A stretch of 64,000 nucleotides of DNA from Romanomermis culicivorax (Eukaryota; Nematoda; Enoplea; Mermithida; Mermithidae). Position numbers and translations under genes: made by a program. The DNA lies in the NCBI GenBank assembly GCA_963922205.1, contig CAWUHX010000013.1:1054001-1118000 (forward strand). The letters are read 5' to 3'. Below, in pieces: positions 23,326 through 35,455 of the stretch (its first letter is position 1; each line of letters begins with the position of its first letter). Below the pieces are notes generated by a model. It was not told the DNA's origin. It saw only the letters and a list, made by a program, of their open reading frames with translations, and did no database searches.

Positions 23326-26300
23326 TGTTCCGGCATTCAGGAACAAGAAACAAATTGATTTCGATATTCTTAACTCGAATCACAGAAATGCTAATGGCAG
23401 TTCAATTCATGGAAAATCTATCATTAATATGCTTTCAATTGTTGTTGAATACCAATCTGCTGTTTACCAGACTAGTATTTTTCTCATTTTTGCAATTTAG
23501 TCACTCTGAAAGCACCAGAATTTTTGTGTATATATCACAAATGCAGAACTCACAGCCACATTGGAAATGTTGAAAATTTTTGGAAAATGGGGAAAAAAAT
23601 TTTCGGTACTGTCAACTATCCAAAACCATAATGATTTTGAATCACATCAGAAATCGACTTTTAGCGCCTTTATGATGACAAGCGAGAGCTCAAAAAAGAT
23701 TTTGATGTTTCCACGGCGGAGAACTGAAGAATTTTTTGGGTATTGACAATCTGCTTTTTCCCTCAAATTGCACTTTTTGAAGGCGAAATATTCAGAAAAA
23801 GAACAGAATTTGGGGATCGGATACAAAAAAGATACATTTTGGTGCATTTTAAGTAGGTCCGAATCTCAAAATTTATGGCGCTTTGCGCTAGTTGTGACTT
23901 TAATAATCATATTATTCATTACCTAGCTCAGGCGCGGCTTTTAGCATGTCTACCTGCACTTAACATTTATTCTTTAATAGTTTTCATCACCTTAAAAATA
24001 TTACCTCATGTTTTAATTGGTTATCTTCAATATTTTATCTTTATATTTAATGAAGATCTGTATTTTTCCATTGACACATTTTTTGAGAAAGATCAATGTG
24101 TCAACTTTCTAAACTTTTCAAAGTAATTGTTTCCCTCTTAACATGAATTGAATTGAAAAGGTTAATGAAAGTATTTTTGCTTTTCGATCAAATTTTTGAA
24201 AGTCTACAGATAAATAACTGATTTAAAAATTTTTAGAAACAAAAATTTCTAATTTAATTCTTGGAATGTGTAAGTGTTGGGAAAATTGATTTTCCAGCGC
24301 CGCAGAATGTTAACACACAAAATTTTTTCTGGTGCTGAGCACTGGAAACATAACATGTTTTTTAGCCTCTCACTTCTCATCAAGAAGCTCAAAAACACTT
24401 GAATAAAGCGTATATGAGCACTTTCAAGCAAAAAATGACTTGAGGGGGAAAGGGGGTGAAATGGGGGAAAATTTAGACCCCTTTCTTCATTTGGGGAAAA
24501 GTCGGGTGATGCTGGAAAATCGATTTTCTGGAAATTTACTTCAAATATTAGATTCAAATTCTCTGTTCAAAAATTCTATGTCCTAGAAATTCAGAAAAGC
24601 AACGAGTACAAGTTTCCGATAACTACTTCCATAAAGCTTTTGAATTCAATTTAGGCTAAGGAAGGAACAATCGTTCCAAAAAATGTAGAAAGTTGACGTG
24701 TTGATTTTCCTGAAAATGTGCTGAAACCCGCGCCCTAGATGAATAACAAATAATGATGATTATTAGAGTCCTAGAAATTAAAGAAAATTTTGAAATTTGC
24801 CAAAATGCATCTGTTCCATATCCTTGCCATATACATGCACATAGAGGAGATAGAGGAGTATACCCTCCTACCTGAGACCCTGGGCACCACCTGTCCTGAA
24901 AAAACACCCCTCCCTGAACATTTTCCAATATGGCCTTTTTGATGATTTTTATGCATATTTTGTAGAAAAAATATGCTTGTGGAACTTTTTTTTGTTTCTT
25001 TGCTCACCCACCCCTTATACCCCCTCGATGAAAAGTCCGAGGACACCCCTGGAAAATTCTTGCAGTGTGTGTCTGATCCTAGCACCAAAATTTCTTCACT
25101 CTTCCAAATTTTTCCCCTCAAAAAGCAAGATTTGGGAGAAAAAATGGTCAGAATCGAGAAAAACCAGCCTGAATATGAAATTCAATTTTTTTGCCCCGCT
25201 GTCGATATATCCATCACAAATTAAATTTAATAATAGATGCAAGAAAAATTTTAGTACCCAGAAATTAATAAAATTGCGCAATTTCTGTTTGTGTTTCAAT
25301 TTCTGCTTTTGATCGGAAAGTATAAGTGCGATTTTGCAGAGAACAACCAATTCCAACCGAACCAAAGGGGAATTTCAGTTCCATTCTGTCATGTTCTGTT
25401 CCACCCAAAAAGGCAAGTATAAATGACCCTTTAGGCTCAGGCTTAGGATTAGGCTATCCTTTAGCAAGCATGTTATACCAATTATGCCTCCTCAAGTACC
25501 TCTTGCATAACACACGTTATAAGATGGGTGGCCACCAGACACACTAATACCCAATTGTTCTACCTTTAAATTTGGCTAATCTCATGTATTTTGATCTTAA
25601 AAACGCCCATTTTTCATTGTTTTAGTGTACCTGATGTTTGTGTCGACCAATGTTACCCACCCATTGGTGGGTAACATCAGTCGACAACAGGCTTTTTTTT
25701 AGTCATTTTAGGGGCCTGGGCCCCTAAAAGTTTGGAAATGGCTCCTAAAATTTTAGGTCTAGGAGCCATTTTGGCTCCTAAAATTTTGATATATTCATTT
25801 ATATTATAGTGAATTGTAGCTGTTTTCATTCAATTTTAGATTTGAAGTAAGTGTTTTACAGGCTCTAAAATCATAAAACATCAAAAATTTTCTGGCGCTA
25901 CGCCCCGGATCTTATATAATTTTTTTAATTAGTCTATTCACTGTTTCTCTATAAATCAAACTTTCTGGAAAAAAATTCTCGACCAGGGGAGAAAACATGA
26001 GGGTTCGACATGGAAAAGATGAATTTTGGTGCATTTGGTGCAAAAGAATTCTGGTGATCAAAATCTCAATTTTTCCATTTTTGTTACTATTATTTTAAAT
26101 ATGGATCCGAGTTTGAATTCATGATTATAATGGAGGTGATTTTCATAAATTTCAAGTTTAATATGAGCTTGTCAAACTTATGAAAGTATGAACACATTTT
26201 TTAGTTTGTAAGATGATATAATACATGTTTTCGAACCTTGTATGTTTATCGAATAAGTTATCCTTAAATTGATTTTCCAGCATTTAGAGTGTCAAAATCT

Positions 26301-27507
26301 GAAAAAAATCGTTGCATAGCGCCGGAAAGATATTGGAAACAACAGAACAATGAGAACAGAAGCTGCAATTTCAAAACCCCATACATTTGAGTCAGAAGGA
26401 AATGAACTCAAGTGCAATCTTGGATGAAGATTTGTGCAAAATTAAACGAAATACCGCGTTTTTTTGCATAAAAAATTTGTTTTGGACAAAGATTTCTCGG
26501 CCGATGATTGTACGTGTGGAAAGATGCCTGCAACTGAAAACGATGGGTGGAAATCAAATTGTGAACAGTGATTTTTTAAAACTCGTATCAACTGATTGAA
26601 TATCTACATAATTTAATTATATATAGTACGTTCTACAGTGTATTACAAGCACGTTTTTCAATATTCTTCAATTAAAAATTTTTGGCTCCCAAAATTTTAA
26701 TTTGGCCCCAAAAAATTTAGGCCTAGAAGCCATTTGGCTCCTGGTTTTCAAACCAAAAAAAGCCTGGTCGACAAGTTAATTTTTTTTGTCAATAAATTTT
26801 GAATGATTGATCTTGTTATTTTCATTTGTATTGATATTTTCATGTACTTCTTAACTTGCTGTATCTGAATAACACAATATTTTTCACGTCAAGCACTTTT
26901 CTAGGTTGATTGACCAAAGTTACCCACCATAGGGACTGTCAGGAGTAGATTTACGAAAACTTTTTTGCTGTTGATGATGTTCATCATTTTCAGCTGAAAT
27001 TTGGTGACAGCAAAGGTCGATTGTTATGTTATCTCATATCCAAATTTGTTTTGTTGCATTATATCTGTGATGAGATATAACGATTCTACTGGTATTACTG
27101 CAGCTGGTGCACACTACCCTATAGCATCTTGGGGGGGGGGACCCCCCAACTTGGCCAACCCTGTACCCAAAATCATTTACCCCCCAACCCCCCCTCCAGT
27201 TTGGAAAAAATTTGCAAAAAAGTGTATATGTTTTTTGGCCTTTTTGGGAAAAATTTCGACTTTTTTCTACCCCCCCCCCCCCCAACTGGTCGGAGGTCTT
27301 ACAGGTATATGATGGTGGGTAACATTGGTCACAAAGTAAGCTCTTTTCAACGATCTACACGGTAGGTTAAATCTGCATGCTACTTATGAAAGGATGTGTT
27401 TAATCGATTTGTCTGATATTTTTGATATATGAGTTTCATGAAACATTTTTACGAATTCCTCTTGTATAACAAGTTATACGTTGGAGAAGTCGAACTGACT
27501 GGATTTT
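23326..27507. other. Right-hand interior of the pogo region, mixed repeats
   Basis: Contains degenerate hairpin modules (about 23875, 24330, 25890, 26310), poly-C/G modules (24870-24920, 27129-27300), a near-perfect palindrome at 25642-25685 and several GGGTAAC / GTTACCC phrases of the pogo ends. No coding remnant beyond short unrecognised frames. Confidence 0.45.
25642..25685. repeat. Palindrome of head-to-head pogo-type ends
   Basis: A roughly 20-bp stem (GTCGAC..ATGTTACCCACC and its complement, one 2-bp mismatch) with a very short loop. Each arm carries the GGGTAAC phrase of the pogo subterminal repeats, so two inverted ends appear to abut. Confidence 0.65.
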
Positions 27508-27533
27508 GACCAAAGTCACCCCACTTTACCTTA

Positions 27534-28455
27534 TTTCATTCGATTCGCGTCGATTTCAGGCTTTTGAAACCAAATTTTGAGTTTTGAAAAGAAAACGGAA
27601 AGATTGGTATGAGTACCTTGTTCGGCGCCTAGAGCCAAAATTTTTTCTGGGATATTGATATATTCTAGAACGCTGGAAAGTGGAAAATGAACCTTTACAG
27701 CTTTTATTTCCTAGACAGAAGGTTTAATATTTCAGTGAATTCATATTCAATGAATTTTCAGTCGGGCAGACTACAATTCAAAAACTAGGGAAGCAACCAA
27801 GAATTTTGATTTTTCAACCAGCAAGAATTCCCACTTGGACTCGAAAAGTTTTAATCACACAAATGTCAAAATCTTTTTAAAGACCGCAAAAAGGCATTGG
27901 GAAAATAAACCGAAAAAAAATCTTGCCTTTCGTCAAATCCTCAAAAAAACGACACAGGAGGATCAAACATTTATTCACAATATATTGATAATTAAAAGCT
28001 ATAGCATTAGCAAGAATGAAATTTTCTAACTGCGCATTGGAATAATGAAGAAAAAGTACTAAATTATGATTCAGCGCGAAGAGCCGGAAAATTTCGACAA
28101 TTTTCGGTTTTATAACGCGTAAAATGTATCTCCTGACAGGAAACTATCAAAAAATTTTTCCTCAAAGTGGTGCCTATGCACAAAAAAATTTTCCTCAATT
28201 TCAAAAAAAGTTCCTCAAAAATGGTCGATTGAGGAAAAAACTATGATTGAAAAACTAAATCGTCCAAAAAACCAAGGAAATTTAATGTTTGAGCCGTCAA
28301 AAAGTTTGTGCCAATTGGGACAAACGCTCAAAATTTTTTGTGCAAAAACCATTTGCGACAAAAAAACTGGTTCACCACACCCGACCACTAAGCATTAGGG
28401 ACGAAGCGCGTAGCCCTCTTTTGATTGGCCGAAATTGCCGCCCCCTTGTTGAATT
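27534..28455. other. Gene-free repeat DNA
   Basis: Degenerate hairpin modules near 27625 and 28075 and TTTTGTGCC-type phrases at 28300-28370. No gene. Confidence 0.4.
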
Positions 28456-29817
28456 TAGGGTTGGCAAAAACCAAACTTTTGAAATTTCGACTTTTTGGTT
28501 TTTTGGTTTTTTAGTGGTTTTTTAATGGTTTTTTTGGTTTTTCTATGGTTTTTTAGTGGTTTTTTTCTGGTTTAATTCTTTAGAATGTTTGGTACATCAA
28601 AATAACTATGTAAAAAACTGCTAGAAGCTCCCTGTATCATCTAAGACTAGTTAGGGAGCCTTAAAATGGCAGCTAGAAGTATTAATCTTATAGGAAGTGT
28701 CATTATTTTATGCTATAGGAAATCCATATTATAGCAATACAAATACAGTAATAGTGAGCACATGAGAAAGGAACCATTAGTGAAGAACATAAGAAAAGTA
28801 AAAATGGAACAGAGCATGCGATATGTATGTAAGGGGCAAATTCAAGGAAAAGAAGAAAAATTACAAATAAAGAGAAATATACAATACACAGTGTAAGTAA
28901 TCAAAATTCAAAAGAAATCAACTACAGAATTGTATCAATGCATCACATATATGCATATGCACAGAAAAGTTGAAATGACACAATACCGTTTTCGATAAGA
29001 GGGTTTTAAATTGATAGATTACTACATATGTTATTAATATTACGAATATAGTTGGAGGTCACACATGTAGACATTTCGGATGTTTCCAAATTTTTGCTTT
29101 TCAAACCTGTCTGCGAGCTATAACTACAGCAAATGGGTCTTATTATATATACTATTCTCGCTTGCATGATAGATATACATAGTTTTGCACAATTTTTTCT
29201 ACTTAGTAGCGACGTCAAGTCACATAAAAATGAGCCACTCAAAAGCTCTTCTCTTTGTTAACCTACAGTATGCTTAACTGATCTGTATAAAATTTTATTT
29301 TTGTTGTCTCATTTATATTTTGAAATTTCGAGCTAAGAAAATTGAAAAGCTTACCGTTACAATAAATTTAGGATATTATATTTTATAACATTTTGATGAT
29401 GATATGGATCAATGGATGTCATCCCGTATGGTCGAAGTACACTCCAGGAAAGATTTAGCATCTACTTTTTTGTGAGCAAATTATAGCAAAGTTGTCTCAT
29501 GTACTAAATGTGTGCTTGCAAGATGGATACAAAGGATATCGATTGATTTACATTACATCTTTTGAGTACGAAATGAATCATAAAAATACGACTTTTTTCT
29601 ACTTTGAAGTGAAGTCAATTCAACTAATTTATTTGTTTTGTTCATTTAGATAGACACCTATACATGCCTAGAAGATCGACTAATGTGAAAAAACAGTTTC
29701 CTTATGATTTTGGAAAAAAACCAAAAAAACCAAAAAACCAGAGATTTTCCAATTTTTTGGTTTTTTTAAAAAACCAAAAAAACCAAAAACCAAAAAACCA
29801 AAGCCTTGCCAACCCTG
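28456..29817. mobile_element. hAT-type MITE, longer copy with internal insertion
   Basis: Inverted ends AGGGTTGGCAA (28457) and its complement TTGCCAACCCT (to 29816) followed inward by runs of GGTTTTTT / AAAAAACC. It is an inverted relative of 60809-61488: from the left, both share the path from the GGTTTTTT run through a GTATCAATGCATCACATA-type phrase. About 600 bp (roughly 28980-29600) has no counterpart in the shorter copy and is probably a nested insertion. Unlike the shorter copy, no clean 8-bp target duplication is visible. Confidence 0.6.
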
Positions 29818-29960
29818 TCGTTGATCGGTCAAAATTTTTGAGATGTCGAAAACACCGTTTTTTTCCTCAAATGGGGTCTTTCGAGGAAAAAAATTTCGGA
29901 ATGAGGAAAAAAATTTTGGGTATGGTTCTCATTGAGGAAAAAATTTTGGGGAATTCCAAG

Positions 29961-30880
29961 CCGAAAACCTGCGTTTTGGTGGACTTAAAAGGGTCAAAAT
30001 CTCAAAATTTTCCGGCGCTTTGCGCCAGTCATGGGTATAAATATAACTATATTCTATCAGGCGCGGCCGTTAGCATATCTACTTCGACTTACCAATTAAT
30101 GCTCTTTCTATCAATCAAGTTAGCTCGTTTCATTTTCTAATCGTTAACAGTCAATTATGTCGCCCAATATTGAGATTTTTCATCAATTTTCTCAATTTTT
30201 CCTCTCGATGTTTTGGAATTTTTTAAACGTATGCAACCTGAACTTTTGCGTTTATTGAAGATAGAAATTGAAGACATCATTCTAGACTGCGATTTTAGAA
30301 CTTCTGTTTATAAATATCTGTTGGAGAGATTTATTTTCCAGCGTTTTAGAATACTATAAAAACTGAAAAATTTTCCCGGCGCTTCGCGCCAGAATGGGAA
30401 ACAAATTATTCTTCATGAATCGGATTTTAATTTATTTCCCAACGTTGTGAAGGTTCGATTTCCAGCGCTGTAGAAAGTGAAAATCCAAAAAATTTTCCGG
30501 CGCTCCGCGCCGGACCAAGAACTAGTTAAAATTAGATGATTCTGATGAGAGCCATAGAAATGTTAATAGCGGATAAATTCCTGAGAACTCAATCGTTATT
30601 CGTTAACATGCTTCACCCGCTCCTGTAGAACACCAATATATTCTTCATGAGCTCATTTTGGCTAATATAACTAGAATTTTCTCAATTTTTTTCTCATTTT
30701 TGCAGATTTCTGACTCCAAATACAACAAAATGCATGGGTATGCTCCTAAAATGCATAAAAAAGCATCTGTAGCCACATTATAAGCGTTTTTAAAAATGTG
30801 GAAAATTTTTGGAAAATGAGGAAAAAAATTTTGGGTCAGGTTCTCATGTGGAAAAAATCTTCGAGGAAAAAAAACGGTGA
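29961..30880. repeat. Dispersed repeat, copy B (with CCGGCGC hairpins)
   Basis: Counterpart of 803-1625 with the same order of sub-blocks and three hairpin modules (about 30013, 30373 and 30497). It carries about 100 bp near 30520-30620 not present in copy A. Confidence 0.65.
30497..30513. repeat. CCGGCGC hairpin module
   Basis: Stem CCGGCGC / GCGCCGG with loop TCC, about 123 bp after the previous module, as in copy A. Confidence 0.75.
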
Positions 30881-31026
30881 TGGGTATGCTCCTAAAATGC
30901 ATAAAAAAGCATCTGTAGCCACATTATAAGCGTTTTTACAAATGTGGAAAATTTTTGGAAAATGAAGAAAAAAATTTTGGGTCCGGTTCTCATGTGGAAA
31001 AAATCTTCGAGGAAAAAAAAACGGTG
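30735..31026. repeat. 146-bp tandem duplication
   Basis: The block beginning TGGGTATGCTCCTAAAATGC at 30735 repeats at 30881 with few differences. The equivalent region of copy A (about 1480-1625) has a single unit. Confidence 0.7.
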
Positions 31027-31044
31027 GTCGAAAAGGGCAGTGGC

Positions 31045-31215
31045 TAGATGGACTCGTCGTCAAAACCCACAAAATGACTAAATGGACTCGAGTCCATCTA
31101 TCCAAAACCCACAAAATTACTAAATGGACTCGAGTGCATCTAGTCAAGACCCACACAATGGCTAGATGGACTTGAGGCCATTGAGTCAAAAATATACAAA
31201 ATGGCTAAATGGACT
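31045..31215. repeat. 42-bp minisatellite, four units
   Basis: Units starting at 31062, 31104, 31146 and 31188 share AAAACCCACAAAAT and a central palindrome ACTCGAGT. An inverted array of the same family is at 58640-58812. Confidence 0.75.
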
Positions 31216-31413
31216 CGAGCTTTCCCATGGTACAGTAATCAGATCGATCGACCGTTATTTTTAGTAAAATATAAAACTTGACGATGAACAATAAAGTTGA
31301 CGATAAGCTATGAATTGATAGGTACTTCAGTCAGACTATGCGGTTTGATGTATTTCTGACACGTTTTGCGTAATCCTATATATATTTTTTTCAGCGCCGC
31401 TTATACCCGTTTG

Positions 31414-31994
31414 TGTCGTGCATGAAAAATAAAAGATTAGATGACGACGCAGATGAGAATTTAGCTGTGTAGCTTGACGATTTATCGCGCGTTTTAGAAG
31501 AGACGTACGAAACGTAGAAGAGCGTGTAGAACGCAAGAAACGAAACACTCAGAGTGTTTTACGGAATTATGCAATGATAATCGAACGCAGGAGATTGACG
31601 GGCTCGTAGAGAGCGCTGTGTCAATTATCCAGGGATCTTCGCTCAGGTTGTCAAAGGTTTTCGGATGCCGAAACTCAGGCTGTACAATCTTAACCGCTTA
31701 GGAGTTTCACTCGCTTACTCAAACTATTTTCCAAATAGTTTGACTTATCTTAGAACACTCTTTTCACACAATTTACTAATATACAAAATAGCCGCCTCAC
31801 ACTTCTCAGACAAACACAAAACACAACCGTCCGGCTACAGTACAATGGAATCTAATCAAAAACATTTTCATAATTTCTTCACGTCGTAGCCACGCCTCTC
31901 CGCTGGTCTCGTCACGATCTTTCTCTTTCAAACTTGCCGATCTTTCTTCGAAAACAACACGAGCTTTACAAATACCTCAGATCGCTCCACAACA
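31414..31994 (-). repeat. Element 1, 3' LTR
   Basis: Plus-strand ends TGTCGTGC and CCACAACA satisfy the TG..CA rule. The same length as the partner at 42953-43533, with no indel evident, only substitutions. Confidence 0.93.
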
Positions 31995-32009
31995 CTCCTC
32001 CCCCTTTCC
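31995..32009 (-). other. Element 1 polypurine tract
   Basis: The minus strand reads GGAAAGGGGGAGGAG directly before the 3' LTR, a textbook plus-strand primer position. Element 3 has the same tract. Confidence 0.85.
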
Positions 32010-32341
32010 ATGTGAATCGCCTTAAGCGATTTTGACGTGTTGTGGTGAGTTGACGTTTTGATCGTATGAGAGCGTTTAGCTCGTTTTTTGGCAAGTATCT
32101 TTCGACGGTTTGTCTCTCTCGCTTTTCTACACTGCAGCACACTACTCAAACAAAGAAAATTCAAACAATGTTATCACAAAAAATGTTACAGCACAAAGCG
32201 ATGAGCAAATGAAAACTAGTATTTCACACCGAGAAATTTAAAAATTTTAGAGATTTGAAAAGAAAAGATTCTAGTGGAAAAGGAATAAACTAGTGAAAGA
32301 AAAGAGGTGCGTTTAGCATCGTGATGCTTATCCATTTCGAC

Positions 32342-33307
32342 TTATTTCGGCGGAAATCCGCGACCTTTTGGCAAAACTTTCATCGGGGTTTCGCTTGTTT
32401 TCAGAATACCCGGCAGAGGCATCTGTATCGATTGACTCGTAGTCGGCGCTCGTGGGGCCAAAGCTCGTTGCCCGGCTCCCAATGATGTTTGAACTCCAAC
32501 CACCAATGGTTGGGTTGTCGCGGTCGTTGTCATAGTAATGATCGGAGCCGGTGTCATTTGATATTTTTGAGGTACAACCGCTTTTGCCAATATCATCGCG
32601 TCTTTCTTCTTCTTTTCCTCGGCTCTTTTGTCCATTTGGATTTGATATTCGCGGTGAATTTCTCGAATGATGGCCTTTCTTTCTTCAGTTGCCGGATAAT
32701 TCGGGGCTCGCGTATCAGTCAGGCATTGCAAAATGTAGCGTAGAGCCATCCAATACGAATTATCAGTCATTTTGTAGTCGTAGGCCTGTCTGGCATGGAA
32801 GAGGAACAGCATGAGCTGTGTTATAACCATTGGGTTTTCGGCGCCGTAATACTTATAGTAGTCGCACATCCAGCTTAGGAGAACTGCAGTGAGTTCTTCC
32901 GTGCAATGTGGATCTCGTCGCAAAAATCGTGCTTGGAAATAGTCAGGGAAGTCCTGAGCTATTTGTTGCGAAGCCGCGGTGGCTTGACGTAAAATGACAG
33001 GATCGAAATTCAAATGGGCGCGATTGAAGTAATTAATGATAATTACTTCATCGGTCGTTCTCGGTTGGATTTGGGCCGTTATAGGCGCAGTAGGTACGCT
33101 AGGGTACCGTTCTTCGGGTGGTGTATGTGGTCTACCGTGTCGTCGGTATGGAATTTTATATTCTCGAACGGTTCGTTGTGGCTTTTGTTGTTCGCTAGCC
33201 ATTTCCGCTTTCTGTGACGTTGTCGGTTCGTCAATCATTGGTTCGGAGCCAGCCGTTGGAGGCTGTTGGCCCTCTAACTGCTCTTTCCGCAATTGATTGC
33301 GTTTCAA
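32342..33307 (-). CDS. Element 1 accessory protein, C-terminal part with LRRDP domain
   Basis: A 321-codon open frame whose first displayed codon is a TTG; upstream it stays open in the same frame back to the TGA at 33488-33490, so it is really the continuation of the preceding ORF. It has a Pro/Thr/Ser-rich stretch (residues 15-85), an ordered helical region (about 95-215, containing FLRRDPHCTEEL near 128-139 and WMCDYYKYYG), a charged coiled-coil-like segment with KRAEEKKKKDA, and a Thr/Pro-rich tail ending in a basic GRGFPPK. The LRRDP core and following helix resemble 51991-52233 of Element 2, which occupies the same place. No known family was recognised. It might be a structural or nucleic-acid-binding tail of the exonuclease protein. 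Confidence 0.7.
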   Translation of the reverse strand: MKRNQLRKEQLEGQQPPTAGSEPMIDEPTTSQKAEMASEQQKPQRTVREYKIPYRRHGRPHTPPEERYPSVPTAPITAQIQPRTTDEVIIINYFNRAHLNFDPVILRQATAASQQIAQDFPDYFQARFLRRDPHCTEELTAVLLSWMCDYYKYYGAENPMVITQLMLFLFHARQAYDYKMTDNSYWMALRYILQCLTDTRAPNYPATEERKAIIREIHREYQIQMDKRAEEKKKKDAMILAKAVVPQKYQMTPAPIITMTTTATTQPLVVGVQTSLGAGQRALAPRAPTTSQSIQMPLPGILKTSETPMKVLPKGRGFPPK

Positions 33308-33487
33308 AGCACTAGCCCATTCGATTCTCTTTTGTCGATCTTTCGAATCACTAGGATGTTCTCGTCTATAGTCGCGTTCACGGTGAAATTTTCTTGGTCG
33401 TTCGTTTGATGCGTATTCACCATGACGATATTTTCGACTATCGTAATCATCACTTTCTTTTTGAGTGGTAGACCGCGAAGGTCGTTC

Positions 33488-34438
33488 TCATGACTGTGAA
33501 TCAGTTTCTTTTCGTTCTCTACTTGGGGTATCATCTCGCGAATCGCGTCGTTTTTTAGCTGGGGGCACGTAATTAGGATCTTCTGGATGAGTGTCCAGAT
33601 AATCCTGTATTGTGCGCAATTGTCTATCGATAGCATTTCGTCTGCGAAACAGTGAAAACTGATATGCTCTAACATTGCGAATGGGTTCACCATGTTTGTC
33701 GCAAAGTCGATCTTCTTTTACCTCCAAAATAGGAGTCACGGTTTCGGTACTGATAGGGGTAGAGGTGTCTTCCATGTTTTTCTTGGGTATTCGATATCGC
33801 GTAGGTACTATTTTTGGAGGTACCATTTTCGAATCTTCTTCTTCTACGTCATCCATTCGTGAGATATCGTACATCATTGTGGTTTTCACCAACGCGGCTT
33901 TCTCTTCTATATTTTGATTTTTTATCGCCTCCGATTCCAACTCGAATGTACTGTACGATAGGTTCTTGGATAACGGAGTTAACGAGGACGTAGTTTTAGT
34001 TGTAGTCATAGGAGCGGTAGTATCAGCTGTGGATACGTCTTCTTCTTCACTTTCGATTTGTATGATGTCGGTTTCAGTTGGTACTTCCGTTTTCACCGTG
34101 AATGATTCTTTGGCGGTTTGTTTTAGCAACGAATCGACGGCCATTGCCGTTTCTGTATCGAATTCAGTATCTACGAAAGATTGTGTAGGAGCCTGTGTAG
34201 GCGTTTTCGTCGGACTTTCTCCCGTCAACGTAGTACTCGGATGTACGGGTAGATTCGAACTCATTGTTAAAATATGACTAGGCGGGAAACAAATGAGTTG
34301 TTTGCATTTTCTCGACATCAAAATCGGTGAGTTGTACGAAAAATAATAATAGGGGTTCTCCCTATATTTCTTTTTCCTCACGAGATCGGTTTTGCTGGAG
34401 ACAGGGAAACTGTCATTTCGAAATATGATGGGTCGCAT
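33488..34438 (-). CDS. Element 1 accessory protein, linker part
   Basis: A 316-codon frame with ATGs at 34438 and 34264. The second follows a possible acceptor (CCGCCTAG) and may be the true start if this part is a separate product. The protein is Ser/Thr/Glu-rich and looks disordered: repeats of TPTQAPTQ, acidic [12 protein letters not shown] stretches, then a basic region ending in [12 protein letters not shown] and SRERKE, which looks like a nuclear localisation signal and an RS-like tail. It ends at a TGA, but the frame continues with more Arg/Ser-rich codons into the LRRDP part (32342-33307), so the stop may be a CGA-to-TGA mutation. Its start is likewise in frame with the end of the exonuclease ORF (TAG at 34454-34456). 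Confidence 0.65.
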   Translation of the reverse strand: MRPIIFRNDSFPVSSKTDLVRKKKYRENPYYYFSYNSPILMSRKCKQLICFPPSHILTMSSNLPVHPSTTLTGESPTKTPTQAPTQSFVDTEFDTETAMAVDSLLKQTAKESFTVKTEVPTETDIIQIESEEEDVSTADTTAPMTTTKTTSSLTPLSKNLSYSTFELESEAIKNQNIEEKAALVKTTMMYDISRMDDVEEEDSKMVPPKIVPTRYRIPKKNMEDTSTPISTETVTPILEVKEDRLCDKHGEPIRNVRAYQFSLFRRRNAIDRQLRTIQDYLDTHPEDPNYVPPAKKRRDSRDDTPSRERKETDSQS

Positions 34439-34453
34439 GAAATATCGATTCGC

Positions 34454-35455
34454 CTATATCGGTCGTTTATTGTCGCTGCGACTCTTTTCGTTGTATGGTA
34501 AGCGATTGGCCCATTCCATCAGTTCAAATTCAAACGTTCCGTCTCGTTTCACCCAATTTTGTTCGCATATGAGATCGATGTCGATACTGTCGCTTTTCGA
34601 CAACAGTTTCGAAATCTCGTTTTTGATTATAGCTCGCAATTCCATTTCGGAATGTGGGGAGCAGACATGTGCGACTAATGGCATAGTTCCGCGAATGGCG
34701 TTCATCCATTGGTGATGGTTTGGAAGCGAGTAGAGCAGCATTAAAGCCGGCATTTCGGCGATTTGATGATCGTATTTTATTTCATAGATCGGCCATGTTT
34801 CGGGAGGACCGTAGGTCGTAAACAGATCGTTTACGACTAGATTGAAATTCATTTGCTTCGCTTCATCGTTTGTTACCATGTTTTGGTCTATTTCGGACAG
34901 AAATAGAAGCGACATAGGAGCGCCGACAGCATGATGAATACTAAGTATGTCATTGGAGCGTAAAGCTCTCTCTATGACTCTGGCGCATATAGCAGCATCA
35001 TCGTACGGTTCGATTTTCCGGTCGTCGGTTAAAGACAACGTATTGTTTTTGCTACCCTTTATCGTCGGTAGTTTCGTAGGGTGCATTTTCAAGCCCAGTG
35101 ATTTAGTGGAGTGTTCCACGTTTACATGATTATACAAGCAGAATCGCATATTCGGAACGTTGTAATCATAGAATATGATTCGATTCAATGCTAGAATTTC
35201 GTCGCGCATGATCGCGTGTAGCATGCTTTTCGAGAATGTTGGGTCTATGATGCCGAATGCGCCTTTTTCGTCGCCTTCGCGGTCGACGTTCGCGCTGTCA
35301 TACAAAGTTTGCGCTGCGATGTGTATGAATTCGGGCAGCAAGAAATTGTGTGGGAAGATTTGAATATTATCGTATACGCTGTCTACGAAGCCGTAGCGCC
35401 CGTACGCTAGGAACATCAAGATCAGGTAGTACGCGTCTAGAATCGAATACGTCAA
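34454..35455 (-). CDS. Element 1 exonuclease, motif III and C-terminal half
   Basis: A 333-codon frame opening at a TTG and beginning [17 protein letters not shown]. Y3 and D7 form the YxxxD motif III of DEDDy exonucleases, corresponding to YAALD in Element 2. The reading frame of the N-terminal half (35452-36128) ends in a TGA that overlaps the first codon here, so the fold is split by a one-base frame change within the run TTTTGA. The rest (residues 20-330) is long, ordered and not recognised: many aromatic and acidic residues, no transmembrane segment, ending near a stop that is in frame with the linker ORF. Either a one-base deletion in a T-run broke the gene, or a -1 shift is used; no classical slippery heptamer is visible. 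Confidence 0.7.
   Translation of the reverse strand: MTYSILDAYYLILMFLAYGRYGFVDSVYDNIQIFPHNFLLPEFIHIAAQTLYDSANVDREGDEKGAFGIIDPTFSKSMLHAIMRDEILALNRIIFYDYNVPNMRFCLYNHVNVEHSTKSLGLKMHPTKLPTIKGSKNNTLSLTDDRKIEPYDDAAICARVIERALRSNDILSIHHAVGAPMSLLFLSEIDQNMVTNDEAKQMNFNLVVNDLFTTYGPPETWPIYEIKYDHQIAEMPALMLLYSLPNHHQWMNAIRGTMPLVAHVCSPHSEMELRAIIKNEISKLLSKSDSIDIDLICEQNWVKRDGTFEFELMEWANRLPYNEKSRSDNKRPI

Larger units (their letters stand above)
16998..27533. mobile_element. pogo-like DNA transposon, interrupted by insertions
   Basis: The left end (17000) and right end (27531) are inverted copies of AGGTAAAGTGGGGT followed by an ACTTTGG-type phrase, about 24 bp in all with two or three mismatches, each flanked by the dinucleotide TA (16998-16999, 27532-27533). 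TA targets are the rule for Tc1/mariner/pogo elements. Decayed coding remnants with a psq-type HTH (17551-18510) fit the pogo group. At 10.5 kb it is far above the usual 2-4 kb; much of the excess is the LTR element at 19762-23321 and other repeats, and internal inverted copies of the ends (25642-25685, 26912, 27316) suggest several pogo copies are mixed together. Confidence 0.55.

Noticed and set aside
28456..29817. 8-bp target duplication for the longer hAT-type MITE
   Set aside because: Flanks GTTGAATT and TCGTTGAT share only GTTGA and not in register; not claimed.
31045..31215. Regular 42-bp repeats as a possible CRISPR-like array
   Set aside because: The repeats are contiguous with no unique spacers, and the context is eukaryotic transposons; it is a minisatellite.
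31665..31889. 74-codon ORF present twice (31665-31889 and 43204-43428)
   Set aside because: It lies within the Element 1 LTRs, antisense to the element, and is duplicated only because the LTR is; no domain or splice context.
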